From Acidimicrobiales bacterium (GTDB lineage: Bacteria > Actinomycetota > Acidimicrobiia > Acidimicrobiales > Iamiaceae), in contig DASQKY010000020.1 of NCBI GenBank assembly GCA_035630295.1, positions 109,046-173,045 on the forward strand: 64,000 bases of DNA, read 5' to 3'. Within the stretch, counting starts at the first letter, position 1. Every line of letters begins with the position of its first letter. This document shows, piece by piece, positions 9,200 to 17,291 of this stretch. The translations under genes were made by a program, and so were the position numbers. The notes under the pieces are model-generated. The model was not told the origin of the DNA. It saw nothing but the letters and a program-made list of their open reading frames with translations, and did not search any database.

Positions 9200-10987
9200 A
9201 TGCCGGACTACGCCGCGCCCCTCGACGACATCCGCTTCACCCTGGTCGACGCCCTCGACCTGGACGGCCTGACCAAGCTGGCGCCCTACGGCGACATCGA
9301 CGCCGAGGCCGTCATGGGCGTGCTGGAGGAGTTCGGTCGCCTCATGTCCGAGGTGTGGGCCCCGACCAACCAGCCCGGCGACGAGGCCGGCACCACGCTG
9401 GTCGACGGCGAGGTGGTGGTGCCCGACGGGTTCACCGCCGCCTATGACGCCTACGCCGAGGCCGGCTGGGGCGCGGTGCCCTTCGAGCCGGTCTACGGCG
9501 GCGGTGGCTTCCCGTGGGTGGTGGGCACCGCCCAGCAGGAGATGCTCAACAGCGCCAACATGGCGCTGGCCATGGCCCCGCTGCTGACCCAGGGGGCCAT
9601 CGACGCCCTGCTGCACCACGGCAGCGAGGAGCAGCGCGAGGTCTACCTCAAGAAGATGGTGGCCGGGGAGTGGACCGGGTCCATGAACCTGACCGAGCCC
9701 GACGCCGGCTCGGACGTGGGCGCCCTGCGCACCCGGGCCGTGAAGCAGGACGACGGCAGCTACCGCATCACCGGCCAGAAGATCTTCATCACCTGGGGCG
9801 AGCACCCCTTCACCGACAACATCGTCCACCTGGTGCTGGCCCGCACCCCCGACGCCCCCACCGGGACCAAGGGCATCTCCTGCTTCATCGTCCCCAAGTT
9901 CCTGGTCGGCGACGACGGCAGCCTGGGTGAGCGCAACGACGTGAAGGTGGTGAGCCTGGAGCACAAGATGGGCATCCGGGCCTCGGCCACCTGCGCCCTG
10001 GCCTACGGCGACGAGGGCGAGGGCGCCATCGGCTACCTCATCGGCGAGGAGAACGCCGGCATGCGCTACATGTTCACCATGATGAACAACGCCCGCCTGG
10101 GCGTGGGCGTGGAGGGCCTGGGCCTGGCCGAGCGCAGCTACCAGCAGGCCGTGGCCTTCGCCCAGGAGCGCAAGCAGGGCTTCGCCCCCGGGGCGGCCCG
10201 GGGCGAGAAGTCGCTCATCGTGGACCACCCCGACGTGCGCCGGAACCTGCTGACCATGCGGTCCGTCACCGAGGCCATGCGGGCCCTCTGCTACACCGTC
10301 GCCGTCCAGATCGACGTGGCCAAGCACGCGGCGGACGAGGCCGACCGGGCCGCGGCCCAGGAGATGGTCGACCTGCTCATCCCGCTGGCCAAGAGCTGGT
10401 GCACCGACGAGGCCGAGCGGGTCACCTCCATCGGCATCCAGATCCACGGGGGCATGGGCTTCATCGAGGAGACCGGGGCGGCCCAGCACTACCGGGACGC
10501 CAAGATCACCCAGATCTACGAGGGCACCAACGGCATCCAGGCCATGGACCTCGTCGGCCGCAAGATGCCCATGCGGGGCGGGGCCGTGTTCACCGACCAG
10601 GTGGCCAGGATGCGGGCCACGGTGGCCGAGCTGGAGGGCGCCGGCGACGACCTGGCCCCCATCCGCGACGAGCTGGCCAAGGCCGTCGACGCCCTGGAGG
10701 GCGCCGGCACCTGGCTCATGGGCGAGGGCCTGGCCGACCCGGTGGTGGCCCTGTCGTGCGCCACCCCGTTCCAGCGCCTGTTCTCGCTGACCGTGGCCGG
10801 CTGGCTCATGGCCCGCCAAGCCCAGCTGGCCGCCCAGCGCCTGGCCGCCGGGGACGGCGACGCCGCCTTCCTGTCCCAGAAGCTGGTCACCGCCCGCTTC
10901 TTCGCCCGCAACGTCCTCCCCGAGGTCCACGGCCTGGTGGCCCCGGCCACCTCCGGCAAGGACGACCTGGTGGCCGCCCGCTTCTAG
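9200..10987 (+). CDS. Long-form acyl-CoA dehydrogenase with C-terminal extension
   Basis: A 595-residue acyl-CoA dehydrogenase of the long mycobacterial FadE5 type, wider in acyl length than the 380-residue class. It has an N-terminal extra segment (PLDDIRFTL near residue 6), the FAD/substrate signature [32 protein letters not shown], and [21 protein letters not shown] with the catalytic glutamate (YEGT). A further C-terminal helical domain of about 130 residues ends in a basic/aromatic tail. It starts after a TACCAT leaderless box and ends just before a strong hairpin, so it is probably monocistronic. Confidence 0.92.
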   Translation: MPDYAAPLDDIRFTLVDALDLDGLTKLAPYGDIDAEAVMGVLEEFGRLMSEVWAPTNQPGDEAGTTLVDGEVVVPDGFTAAYDAYAEAGWGAVPFEPVYGGGGFPWVVGTAQQEMLNSANMALAMAPLLTQGAIDALLHHGSEEQREVYLKKMVAGEWTGSMNLTEPDAGSDVGALRTRAVKQDDGSYRITGQKIFITWGEHPFTDNIVHLVLARTPDAPTGTKGISCFIVPKFLVGDDGSLGERNDVKVVSLEHKMGIRASATCALAYGDEGEGAIGYLIGEENAGMRYMFTMMNNARLGVGVEGLGLAERSYQQAVAFAQERKQGFAPGAARGEKSLIVDHPDVRRNLLTMRSVTEAMRALCYTVAVQIDVAKHAADEADRAAAQEMVDLLIPLAKSWCTDEAERVTSIGIQIHGGMGFIEETGAAQHYRDAKITQIYEGTNGIQAMDLVGRKMPMRGGAVFTDQVARMRATVAELEGAGDDLAPIRDELAKAVDALEGAGTWLMGEGLADPVVALSCATPFQRLFSLTVAGWLMARQAQLAAQRLAAGDGDAAFLSQKLVTARFFARNVLPEVHGLVAPATSGKDDLVAARF

Positions 10988-11017
10988 CCCCCCCAGGGCC
11001 GCCCCCCTCCGCAACCT

Positions 11018-11054
11018 GGCACCTTTTCGTACCGCAGAGGTGCGAAAAGGTGCC
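11018..11054. terminator. Perfect hairpin between convergent genes
   Basis: A perfect inverted repeat: GGCACCTTTTCG at 11018-11029 pairs with CGAAAAGGTGCC at 11043-11054. The inner ACC/GGT and a U-G pair extend the stem to 16 pairs around GCAGA. It lies between the ends of the long acyl-CoA dehydrogenase and the CFA-synthase-like gene. The T4/A4 runs inside the arms and symmetry suggest bidirectional termination. Confidence 0.7.
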
Positions 11055-11062
11055 GAGGACGG

Positions 11063-12391
11063 CTAGGGGGTCGAGGTCGCCGAAGTGGAGAGCCAGGTGC
11101 GGGTGGCGGGGACGTCGCTGCGCCCGTCGGGGTGGGGCTTGACCGCCAGGACCTGGTGGATCGAGATGCGCCCGGCCTCGAAGCCGACGGCCGAGCCGGC
11201 CATGTAGAGCCGCCAGGTCCGGGCCCGGCCCGGGCCGACCAGGCGCTGGGCCCGGTCCCAGTCGCCCTCCAGGTTGGCCACCCAGGCCCGCAGCGTGCGG
11301 GCGTAGTGCTCCCGCAGGGACTCGACGTCGCGCACCTCCAGGCCGGCCGACTGGAGGGTGGAGACCACGTGGCCCACCTCGTGGAGGGCGGCGTCGGGGA
11401 ACACGTAGCGACCGATGAAGCTGCGGTCGTCGACCCCGGAGCGGGTGTCGGGGTCGGGCCGGGAGATGGCGTGGTTCAGCACCCGGCCCCCGGGCCGGAC
11501 CAGGCGGGCCAGGGCTCGGGCGTAGGGGCGGGCCTGGTCGGCGCCCACGTGCTCGAACATGCCCACGCTGGCGATGGCGTCGAAGGGCCGGTCGTCCACG
11601 TCCCGGTAGTCCTGGACCCGGATGTCGACGCGGTCGGCCAGGCCGGCCTCGGCCGCCCGCCGGCGGGCCCGGTCGGCCTGCTCGGGCGACAGGGTGATGC
11701 CGGTGGCGTGCACGCCGTGGCGAGTCGCGGCGTGGAGCACGAAGCTGCCCCACCCGCAGCCCACGTCCAGCACCCGCTGACCCCGGCGCAGGCCCAGCTT
11801 GCGGCACACCAGCTCGTGCTTGGCCGCCTGGGCCTCCTCCAGGGTCGTCGCGCTGTCGTCCCAGTAGGCGCAGGAGTAGGTGAGCGACGGGCCGAGCACC
11901 AGGTCGTAGAACTCGTTGCCCACGTCGTAGTGGTGGCGGACCACCTCGGTGTCACGGCCCTTGCTGTGGCGCCGGCCCCGGCGCCGGCTCTCCTCGGCCG
12001 GCGGGGGGAGCGGGGGGCCCAGGCCGCCCACCTCGCGCAGGGTGGAGGCCACCAGGGCCAGGTCCCGGAGCGTGGGCCCCACCGTCACGTGCTGGCGGCC
12101 GGTGCCCAGGCCGGCGCGCAGGTCGAGGAGGGCGAAGATGTCGCCCTCGACGTCGATGTCGCCGGCGATGTGGGCCCGGGCCAGGCCCAGCTCCCCGGGG
12201 GCGTAGAGGAGGCGCCGGAGGGCGTCGGGGGAGCGGACCACGATGGTGACCGGGTCGGTGGGGCGGCGAGCGGCACCGCCCGGCGGGTCGGGGGGGACGA
12301 CCGAGCCGTCCCAGGCGGCCAGGCGCACCGGGAGGCGGCCTCCGAGCAGGCGCCGCACGAGCGGGGCGAGGAGCGGGGCGACGTCGGCCAC
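11063..12391 (-). CDS. Cyclopropane-fatty-acyl-phospholipid synthase family methyltransferase
   Basis: SAM-dependent methyltransferase likely acting on membrane phospholipid acyl chains (cyclopropanation or methyl branching). The 442-residue protein has a CFA-type N-terminal region with ARAHIAGDIDVEGDIFALL, then HHYDVGNEFYDLVLGPSLTY, the SAM motif VLDVGCGWGSFVLHAA, GITLSPEQ, MFEHVG, and YVFPDAALHEVG. The GTG start is fixed by AAGGAGGT six bases upstream (12398-12405). The open frame extends about 50 codons further but without any start signal. A hairpin follows the stop. Confidence 0.88.
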   Translation of the reverse strand: MADVAPLLAPLVRRLLGGRLPVRLAAWDGSVVPPDPPGGAARRPTDPVTIVVRSPDALRRLLYAPGELGLARAHIAGDIDVEGDIFALLDLRAGLGTGRQHVTVGPTLRDLALVASTLREVGGLGPPLPPPAEESRRRGRRHSKGRDTEVVRHHYDVGNEFYDLVLGPSLTYSCAYWDDSATTLEEAQAAKHELVCRKLGLRRGQRVLDVGCGWGSFVLHAATRHGVHATGITLSPEQADRARRRAAEAGLADRVDIRVQDYRDVDDRPFDAIASVGMFEHVGADQARPYARALARLVRPGGRVLNHAISRPDPDTRSGVDDRSFIGRYVFPDAALHEVGHVVSTLQSAGLEVRDVESLREHYARTLRAWVANLEGDWDRAQRLVGPGRARTWRLYMAGSAVGFEAGRISIHQVLAVKPHPDGRSDVPATRTWLSTSATSTP

Positions 12392-12584
12392 GACCAGACC
12401 TCCTTGTGGTCCCTCCGGGCGAGGGAACGGGTCGTCGCCGGCATCCTGCCGGGCCTCGCTCGGCTCCGCTCGGGACGTGATCTTCGTCACATCTCGAAGC
12501 TCGGTGCCGTGGTCCTGGTCCTGCCGGGCGGCGGCCACGCTCGGGTGACCCCGCTCACCTTCGCCTCCCCGCCGCGAGGGGGGG

Positions 12585-13574
12585 TCAGGCGGTGGCGCCC
12601 AGACGGTCCATGCGGTCGAGGTGGCTGTTGCCGGCGAGCATCGACTGGAGCCGCCGGTAGGGGTGCCGCGCGTCCAGGTGGCCGGAGGCTGCCGTGGGCG
12701 GGTAGGCCAGCAGCTCCTCCACGTCCCAGGCGATGGCGTAGAGCCGGCAGCGGTCGAGCTGGTGGGGCGAGGCGAAGAGCTCGGGGTAGTCCTCGGCCAG
12801 CCAGAAGGGCACGTCCTCGTAGTCCCGGGCGTGGGTGTCCTCGGCGTAGGTGGCCGGCACGTGCAGGTCGGGCATGGCGCAGAACCGGAGCAGCACGTCG
12901 AGGTCGAGGTCCGGCGGGGCGGCCCGGGCCCACTCGAAGTCGACCACCGCCACCAGGCGCCCGGCCCGGGCGTCCCACAGCATGTTCTCGAAGCTGAGGT
13001 CGCCGTGGATGAGCGTGGACGCGGTGAACGGGTCGAGGCTGGGGGCCAGCGAGCGGACCAGGGCGGAGAGGTCGTCGGTGATGCCCCGGTCGACGTGGGG
13101 GAGGCGGGACGCCTGGTCGAGGGCCAGGATCAGGCGGGCCACCGCGGTCAGGCCCGTGGGCGCCGGGTCCAGGAGCTGGGGCAGGTGCCGCAGCGGCGGG
13201 AGGGCGGGGGCGGTGGTGGTGTGGATCAGCTTGAGCCGGGCGGCCAGCGACCGGATGGCGGCCCGGCGGTCGGGCTCCGACATGGTGGGCCAGCAGCGGC
13301 TGAGGGGCAGGCCGGGGAGGCGGCGGAGCACCAGCCACTCGCTACCCATCTCCCCGCCGTAGCCGACCATGGGCGGGTAGCCCACGGCGTTGGGCAGGAC
13401 CTGGGCCAGCTGGGCCTCGCGTCGCAGGCGCTGCTCGGGCCGGCAGCTGACCCGGACGACGACGTCGGAGGTCATCCAGACCTCGTTGTTGACGCTGGGC
13501 ACGGCCTCCAGGCGCTGGTCGGGGCGGATCCCGACCCCGGCCAGGGCGCGCCGGGCTCGGATCTCAGGCAGCAC
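12585..13574 (-). CDS. APH-family phosphotransferase
   Basis: Small-molecule kinase of the aminoglycoside/choline kinase fold, 329 residues. It has the catalytic loop LIHGDLSFENMLWD (His-Gly-Asp) near residue 190 and VVDFEWAR as the metal-binding DFE-type motif. N-terminal segments SVNNEVWMTSDVVVRVSC fit the nucleotide-binding lobe. The substrate is unknown: such proteins phosphorylate antibiotics, sugars, choline or homoserine-like compounds. It starts with GTG. The gene stands alone upstream of the CFA-like gene with a 190-base gap in which I see no other gene. Confidence 0.8.
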   Translation of the reverse strand: MLPEIRARRALAGVGIRPDQRLEAVPSVNNEVWMTSDVVVRVSCRPEQRLRREAQLAQVLPNAVGYPPMVGYGGEMGSEWLVLRRLPGLPLSRCWPTMSEPDRRAAIRSLAARLKLIHTTTAPALPPLRHLPQLLDPAPTGLTAVARLILALDQASRLPHVDRGITDDLSALVRSLAPSLDPFTASTLIHGDLSFENMLWDARAGRLVAVVDFEWARAAPPDLDLDVLLRFCAMPDLHVPATYAEDTHARDYEDVPFWLAEDYPELFASPHQLDRCRLYAIAWDVEELLAYPPTAASGHLDARHPYRRLQSMLAGNSHLDRMDRLGATA

Positions 13575-13624
13575 GGGCGGTCTCTCGGTGGGGAGGGGCG
13601 ACGGCCACCCCCGGGCCCCGACCA

Positions 13625-13650
13625 GACAACATGGAGCACCATCGGTTGTC
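13625..13650. promoter_or_regulatory. Inverted repeat upstream of the APH-family gene
   Basis: GACAAC ATGG AGCA CCAT CG GTTGTC: outer six-base and inner four-base arms match. It lies about 50 bases upstream of the GTG at 13574 on the minus strand, a fitting place for an operator. No clear -10 box was found with it. Confidence 0.35.
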
Positions 13651-13715
13651 GGCCCGCCACCGTGAGCCGTTTTCGCAGAGGGTTCGCTTGGCGGGTCGCT
13701 CGGCTCCTCTCCGTT

Positions 13716-13757
13716 CTGAGGCGCCTCCGCTCGTCAGGACGTGCGCTGGCGCCCCAG
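13716..13757. repeat. Tandem hairpin repeat, copy 1 (42 bases)
   Basis: CTGAGGCGCC (13716-13725) pairs with GGCGCCCCAG (13748-13757) in a 10-pair stem with one G-U. An identically sized, related hairpin follows 71 bases away. It lies in the gap between the APH-family gene and the end of the serine hydrolase gene. It could be a terminator copy or a small mobile palindromic repeat. Confidence 0.55.
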
Positions 13758-13786
13758 AAGGGTACGGCTGGTCAGCGTCACCGGTT

Positions 13787-13828
13787 CTGAGGCGTCTCGG
13801 CCCGTGGGAGCGTGCGCAGGCGCCTCAG
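13787..13828. repeat. Tandem hairpin repeat, copy 2, overlapping a stop codon
   Basis: CTGAGGCG (13787-13794) pairs with CGCCTCAG (13821-13828), again exactly 42 bases across. The minus-strand stop codon of the serine hydrolase (13825-13827) lies inside the right arm. The flanking GTTCTGAGGCG is shared with copy 1. Confidence 0.55.
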
Positions 13829-14652
13829 GACGGTGCGGCCAGGACGGCGGTGCCCAGCGCCGGCCAGAGCGGCTTGGCCCAGGCCTCGAAGTCGCGGTCG
13901 GTCAGCACCACCAGGGCCCGGCCGGCGTCGGGGTCGACCCACAGGAACGTGCCGCTGCGCCCGAAGTGCCCGTAGGTGCGGGGGCTGCCCCCGGGCGCGG
14001 TCCAGTGCGGGTCCTTGGTGCCCTTGATCTCGACGCCCAGGCCCCAGTCGTTGGGGCGCTGCTTGCCGTAGCCCGGCACCAGGCCGTCGAGGCCGGGGAA
14101 GGCCACCGCGGTGGCCGTGGCCACGGTGGACGGCGCCAGCAGGCGGGGGGCCATGAGCTCGGCCACCAGGCGGGCCAGGTCGGCCGCGGTGCCGGTGGCG
14201 GCGTGGGCCGGCGACCCCTCCAGCGCGGTGGTCGCCATGCCCAGGGGCCCCAGCACCGCCTCGGCCAGGTACGTGGCCGGCGCCAGCCCGGTGCCCGCCT
14301 CCAGGGTCGCCCCCAGGACGTCGTAGCCGGCGTTGCTGTAGATGCGGCGCCGTCCCGGACGGGCCAGCTCCAGGCCGTCGAGCCCCAGGCCCGAGGCGTG
14401 GGCCAGCAGGTGCCGGACCGTCGAGCCCTCGGGCCCGGCCGGGTCGTCGAGGCCGAGGGACTCCTCCTCCACCGCCACCAGCACCGCGGTGGCGAACAGG
14501 GGCTTGGTCACCGAGGCCAGGGCGAAGGGCCGGTCGAGGTCGCCCACCGCGGCGGTGACCTCCCCCCCGGGGCCCAGGGCCACGGCGGCGGCGTGGTCGA
14601 CGGGCCAGCTCTCCATCGCGGCCAGCGGCCCGGGTCCGGGCCCGCCGCTCAC
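13825..14652 (-). CDS. Serine hydrolase, beta-lactamase/esterase (class C-like) family
   Basis: Small 275-residue member of the serine beta-lactamase/DD-peptidase fold. The catalytic SxxK is seen as ASVTKPLFA near residue 46 and the YxN motif as YSNAGYDVLG; FGRSGTFLWVDPD near the C-terminus fits the third motif region. There is no signal peptide, so it is probably a cytoplasmic esterase or amidase. The GTG chosen overlaps the upstream stop (GTGA). An ATG at 14616 is a possible alternative start. It is coupled to the PhyH-family gene, but the shared pathway is unknown. Confidence 0.78.
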   Translation of the reverse strand: MSGGPGPGPLAAMESWPVDHAAAVALGPGGEVTAAVGDLDRPFALASVTKPLFATAVLVAVEEESLGLDDPAGPEGSTVRHLLAHASGLGLDGLELARPGRRRIYSNAGYDVLGATLEAGTGLAPATYLAEAVLGPLGMATTALEGSPAHAATGTAADLARLVAELMAPRLLAPSTVATATAVAFPGLDGLVPGYGKQRPNDWGLGVEIKGTKDPHWTAPGGSPRTYGHFGRSGTFLWVDPDAGRALVVLTDRDFEAWAKPLWPALGTAVLAAPS

Positions 14653-15503
14653 GGCGCCGTGTCCCAGACCATCCCCCCGGCCGGGCCGCCGGGATCGGGG
14701 GCCGCCTCGGGGGGCGGGCCCAGGACCACGTCGGCCGGGTCGCGCTTGTCGATGTGGCCGATCAGGCCGCGGTACAGGCCGAAGCCGCACAGCTGGCGGA
14801 GGGCCGGCGGGAAGCGCCGGGCTACCTCGGGGGGGATGCCGAGCTGCTGGTTCTCCTGCTGGCGAACCCAGCCGCCGCAGTAGTTCATGGCCAGGCCGGT
14901 GCGGCGCGCCGTCGTGGTGTTCGCCCCCCCGCCGTGCCACAGGCTCCCGGGCCACACCAGCACCGAGCCCCGGGCCATCTCGGCCGGCACGGTGGGGTAC
15001 GCCGCCCCGTACTCGGGCTGGTGGTCACTGGTGTGGGACCCGGGGACGAGGCGGGTGGCCCCGTTGGCCTCGGTGAAGTCGGTGAGGGCCCACATGGAGT
15101 TGCAGATCACCGGTGCGTGGGGCCGGGGCAGGCGGATCATGGCGTCGTCGACGTGGAGGGGCTGGGCGCCCTCGCCCGGGTCGATGGCGATGGACGACAG
15201 CGACGACACCAGGCAGCCCCGTCCGATCACCCCCTCGATGACGGGCAGCACCGCCGGGTGGGCCGGCACCTGCTCGAACACGCGGTCCCGGGCCAGCAGG
15301 TTGTAGATGCGCACCGTGGCCGCGCCCTCGAAGGAGTTGCCGGCCGGCACCGCCCCCAGCTCCTCCTCCAGCCGGGCCAGGGTGGCGTCGAGCGCGTCGA
15401 GCAGGGGCTCGGCGATGGCGTCGACCAGGATCGTGTAGCCGTCGGCCTCGATGCGGGCCAGGTGCCCGGCCACCTCGTCGGCGTCGGGAGCGGTGGTGGT
15501 CAC
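14649..15503 (-). CDS. Phytanoyl-CoA dioxygenase (PhyH) family oxygenase
   Basis: Fe(II)/2-oxoglutarate-dependent hydroxylase, 284 residues. Iron ligands are visible as HVDDAMIRL (H-x-D) and the later histidine in VWPGSLWHGGGANTT, with a 2-oxoglutarate arginine expected in the following TARRTG. Its substrate is not evident; relatives hydroxylate fatty acyl, amino-acid or secondary-metabolite substrates. The GTG start follows a TAGGGT box by 8 bases. It is the first gene of a two-gene unit with the serine hydrolase and is divergent from an SDR gene about 55 bases away. Confidence 0.85.
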   Translation of the reverse strand: MTTTAPDADEVAGHLARIEADGYTILVDAIAEPLLDALDATLARLEEELGAVPAGNSFEGAATVRIYNLLARDRVFEQVPAHPAVLPVIEGVIGRGCLVSSLSSIAIDPGEGAQPLHVDDAMIRLPRPHAPVICNSMWALTDFTEANGATRLVPGSHTSDHQPEYGAAYPTVPAEMARGSVLVWPGSLWHGGGANTTTARRTGLAMNYCGGWVRQQENQQLGIPPEVARRFPPALRQLCGFGLYRGLIGHIDKRDPADVVLGPPPEAAPDPGGPAGGMVWDTAP

Positions 15504-15511
15504 AGCCGGCG

Positions 15512-15517
15512 ACCCTA
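15512..15517 (-). promoter_or_regulatory. Leaderless -10 box for PhyH-hydrolase unit
   Basis: TAGGGT on the minus strand ends 8 bases before the GTG at 15503. Confidence 0.6.
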
Positions 15518-15544
15518 CCCAGCGGCCGGGCGCCCGGGGGGCGG

Positions 15545-15550
15545 TACGGT
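15545..15550 (+). promoter_or_regulatory. Leaderless -10 box for SDR-ATL-GPx unit
   Basis: TACGGT ends 7 bases before the GTG at 15558. It is divergent from the TAGGGT box of the PhyH unit about 30 bases away. Confidence 0.6.
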
Positions 15551-15557
15551 CGGGCCC

Positions 15558-16322
15558 GTGGCCCCCGACGACGACCCGCCGGCCCTCGACGGGCGGGTGG
15601 CCCTGGTCACCGGGGCCAGCCGGGGGCTGGGGGCCGGCCTGGCCACCCGCTTCGCCGAGCGTGGGGTGGCCCTGGCCCTCTGCGCCCGCACCGAGCCCCG
15701 GTTGCCCGCGGGTGCCCGGGGCCTGGCCGCCGCGGTGGACGTCACCGACGCCGGCGCCGTCGACGCCTTCGTGCGCCGGGCCGCGGCCGAGCTGGGCCCG
15801 GTCGACCTGTGCGTGGCCAACGCCGGCCTCCTCGGACCGATCGGCCCGCTGCGGGCCGCCGAGCCCGGTGAGGTGACGGCCTCCCTGCGGGCCAACGTGG
15901 AGGGCGTGGCCCACACCGTGGCCGCCTACGCCCGCCACGTCCGGAGCCGCCCCGGCGGCGGCGTGCTGCTCACCATCTCCTCGGGGGCGGCCCGCAAGCC
16001 GACCCCGGGCTGGGCCCCCTACGCGGCGTCCAAGGCCGCGGTGGACATGCTCACCCGGGTGGTGGCCGAGGAGGAGGGCGAGGCCGGCCTGCGGGCCCAC
16101 GCCGTGGCCCCGGGGGTGGTGGAGACGGCCATGCAGGAGGCCCTCCGGGCCGCCGGCCCCGACGCCTTCCCCCGCCACGCCGAGTTCGTGGCCCTGAAGG
16201 AGGAGGGGAGGGCCAGCAGCCCCGCCTTCGTGGCCGACCACCTCCTGCGCCTGGCCTTCGCCCCCGACCCGGCCGATGTCGGCGAGGTGCTGCTCCGGCT
16301 CCCGCCCGAGCACCCGCGGTGA
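15558..16322 (+). CDS. Short-chain dehydrogenase/reductase
   Basis: NAD(P)-dependent oxidoreductase of 254 residues with all classical SDR marks: cofactor motif TGASRGLGAGLA, VANAGLLGP (NAG), the catalytic serine in LLTISSGAA, and YAASKAAVDM (YxxxK). The substrate is unknown. The start follows a TACGGT leaderless box. The downstream alkyltransferase-like gene overlaps its stop by four bases (GTGA), so these genes are co-expressed. Confidence 0.88.
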   Translation: MAPDDDPPALDGRVALVTGASRGLGAGLATRFAERGVALALCARTEPRLPAGARGLAAAVDVTDAGAVDAFVRRAAAELGPVDLCVANAGLLGPIGPLRAAEPGEVTASLRANVEGVAHTVAAYARHVRSRPGGGVLLTISSGAARKPTPGWAPYAASKAAVDMLTRVVAEEEGEAGLRAHAVAPGVVETAMQEALRAAGPDAFPRHAEFVALKEEGRASSPAFVADHLLRLAFAPDPADVGEVLLRLPPEHPR

Positions 16323-16747
16323 GCGCGGCCCCGGTGCCCCGGCCCCTGGCGGCCCGGGTCGTGGCCGGGGCGGTGGCCCGGCACCGGGCCGACGGGCCCG
16401 AGCCCGACCTGGCCCGGGCGGCTGACGCCGTGCTCCGGGGCCTGCGGCCCGGGGACGTGGTGACCTACGGCGAGGTGGCCCACGAGGCCGGCTGGCCGGG
16501 GCGGTCGCGTGCCGTGGGCCGCATCCTGGCCACCTCGGGGGGCGCCTACCCGTGGTGGCGGGTGGTCAACGCCGCCGGCCGGCTGGTGCCCGGGCACGAG
16601 CCCGAGCAGGCCCGCCGGCTCCGGGCCGAGGGGGTGGAGGTGGTGGGGCGCCGCGTCCGGCACACTGGGACGCCCAAGCCGACCGGGGTGGGCATGGACC
16701 CGCCCGACGACGACCCAGGAGGTCCCGGTGGCCATCTACGACCATGA
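16319..16747 (+). CDS. Alkyltransferase-like (ATL) DNA-repair protein
   Basis: Protein of 142 residues with the DNA-binding domain of O6-methylguanine-DNA methyltransferase: DVVTYGEVAHEAGWPGRSRAVGR and the following RVVNAAGRL. The active-site PCHR is replaced by PWWRV, so the methyl-accepting cysteine is missing. That is the hallmark of ATL proteins, which bind O6-alkylguanine and pass it to nucleotide excision repair. It overlaps the SDR upstream by 4 bases and the glutathione peroxidase downstream by 20 bases. Confidence 0.85.
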   Translation: MSAAPVPRPLAARVVAGAVARHRADGPEPDLARAADAVLRGLRPGDVVTYGEVAHEAGWPGRSRAVGRILATSGGAYPWWRVVNAAGRLVPGHEPEQARRLRAEGVEVVGRRVRHTGTPKPTGVGMDPPDDDPGGPGGHLRP

Positions 16748-17213
16748 CGTGAAGGCGCTCGACGGCGGCCCCGCCGACCTGCACGACCTGGAGGGCAAGG
16801 CCGTCCTCGTGGTCAACGTGGCGTCCAAGTGCGGCCTGACCCCGCAGTACGAGGGGCTGGAGCGCCTCCAGGAGCGCTACGCCGAGCGGGGCTTCACCGT
16901 GGCCGGCTTCCCCTGCAACCAGTTCATGGGCCAGGAGCCGGGATCGGCCGAGGAGATCCAGACCTTCTGCTCGACCACCTACGGGGTGACGTTCCCCCTC
17001 TACGAGAAGGTCGACGTCAACGGCGACCAGCGCCACCCCCTCTACGCCGAGCTCACCCGGGTGGCCGACGCCGAGGGCACCGACGGCGACATCCGCTGGA
17101 ACTTCGAGAAGTTCCTGGTCGGCCCGGACGGCACCGTGCGGGCCCGCTTCGCCCCCCAGGTCGAGCCCGAGGACCCCAAGGTGGTCGAGGCCATCGAGGC
17201 CTCCCTGCCCTGA
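16728..17213 (+). CDS. Glutathione peroxidase family protein
   Basis: Thiol peroxidase of 161 residues that reduces peroxides, in bacteria usually with thioredoxin. The catalytic motif is NVASKCGLTPQYEGL with cysteine, not selenocysteine; FPCNQFMGQEPG and WNFEKFLVGPDG complete the family signature. A second cysteine in FCSTTYGV could resolve the disulfide. The GTG is set by AGGAGGT (16717-16723). It lies inside the end of the ATL gene, linking oxidative defence and DNA alkylation repair in one unit. Confidence 0.92.
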   Translation: MAIYDHDVKALDGGPADLHDLEGKAVLVVNVASKCGLTPQYEGLERLQERYAERGFTVAGFPCNQFMGQEPGSAEEIQTFCSTTYGVTFPLYEKVDVNGDQRHPLYAELTRVADAEGTDGDIRWNFEKFLVGPDGTVRARFAPQVEPEDPKVVEAIEASLP

Positions 17214-17275
17214 GGGCGGTCGCCCGGACGGGGGAGCCGGGGACCGAGCTTTGGGTCACCGGGGCGGAGCGCCCG

Positions 17276-17281
17276 TAGGCT
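17276..17281 (+). promoter_or_regulatory. -10 box for DEAD-box helicase
   Basis: TAGGCT ends 10 bases before the ATG at 17292. A TTGGGT at 17251 could be the -35 but the spacing is long. Confidence 0.5.
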
Positions 17282-17291
17282 GGTCCGCAAC

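Noticed and set aside
12392-12538. N-terminal extension of the CFA-like enzyme to 12538
   Set aside because: AAGGAGGT with six-base spacing sets the GTG at 12391; the extension is low in family similarity and has no start signal.
12585-13574. Aminoglycoside resistance kinase
   Set aside because: The fold is shared by many small-molecule kinases; nothing points to an antibiotic substrate.
13825-14652. True beta-lactamase giving antibiotic resistance (also 42783-43883)
   Set aside because: SxxK and YxN motifs fit, but there is no signal peptide and no class-specific KTG motif in usual form. Esterase-like hydrolases are likelier.
16728-17213. Selenocysteine in the glutathione peroxidase
   Set aside because: The active-site codon is TGC (cysteine), not TGA.
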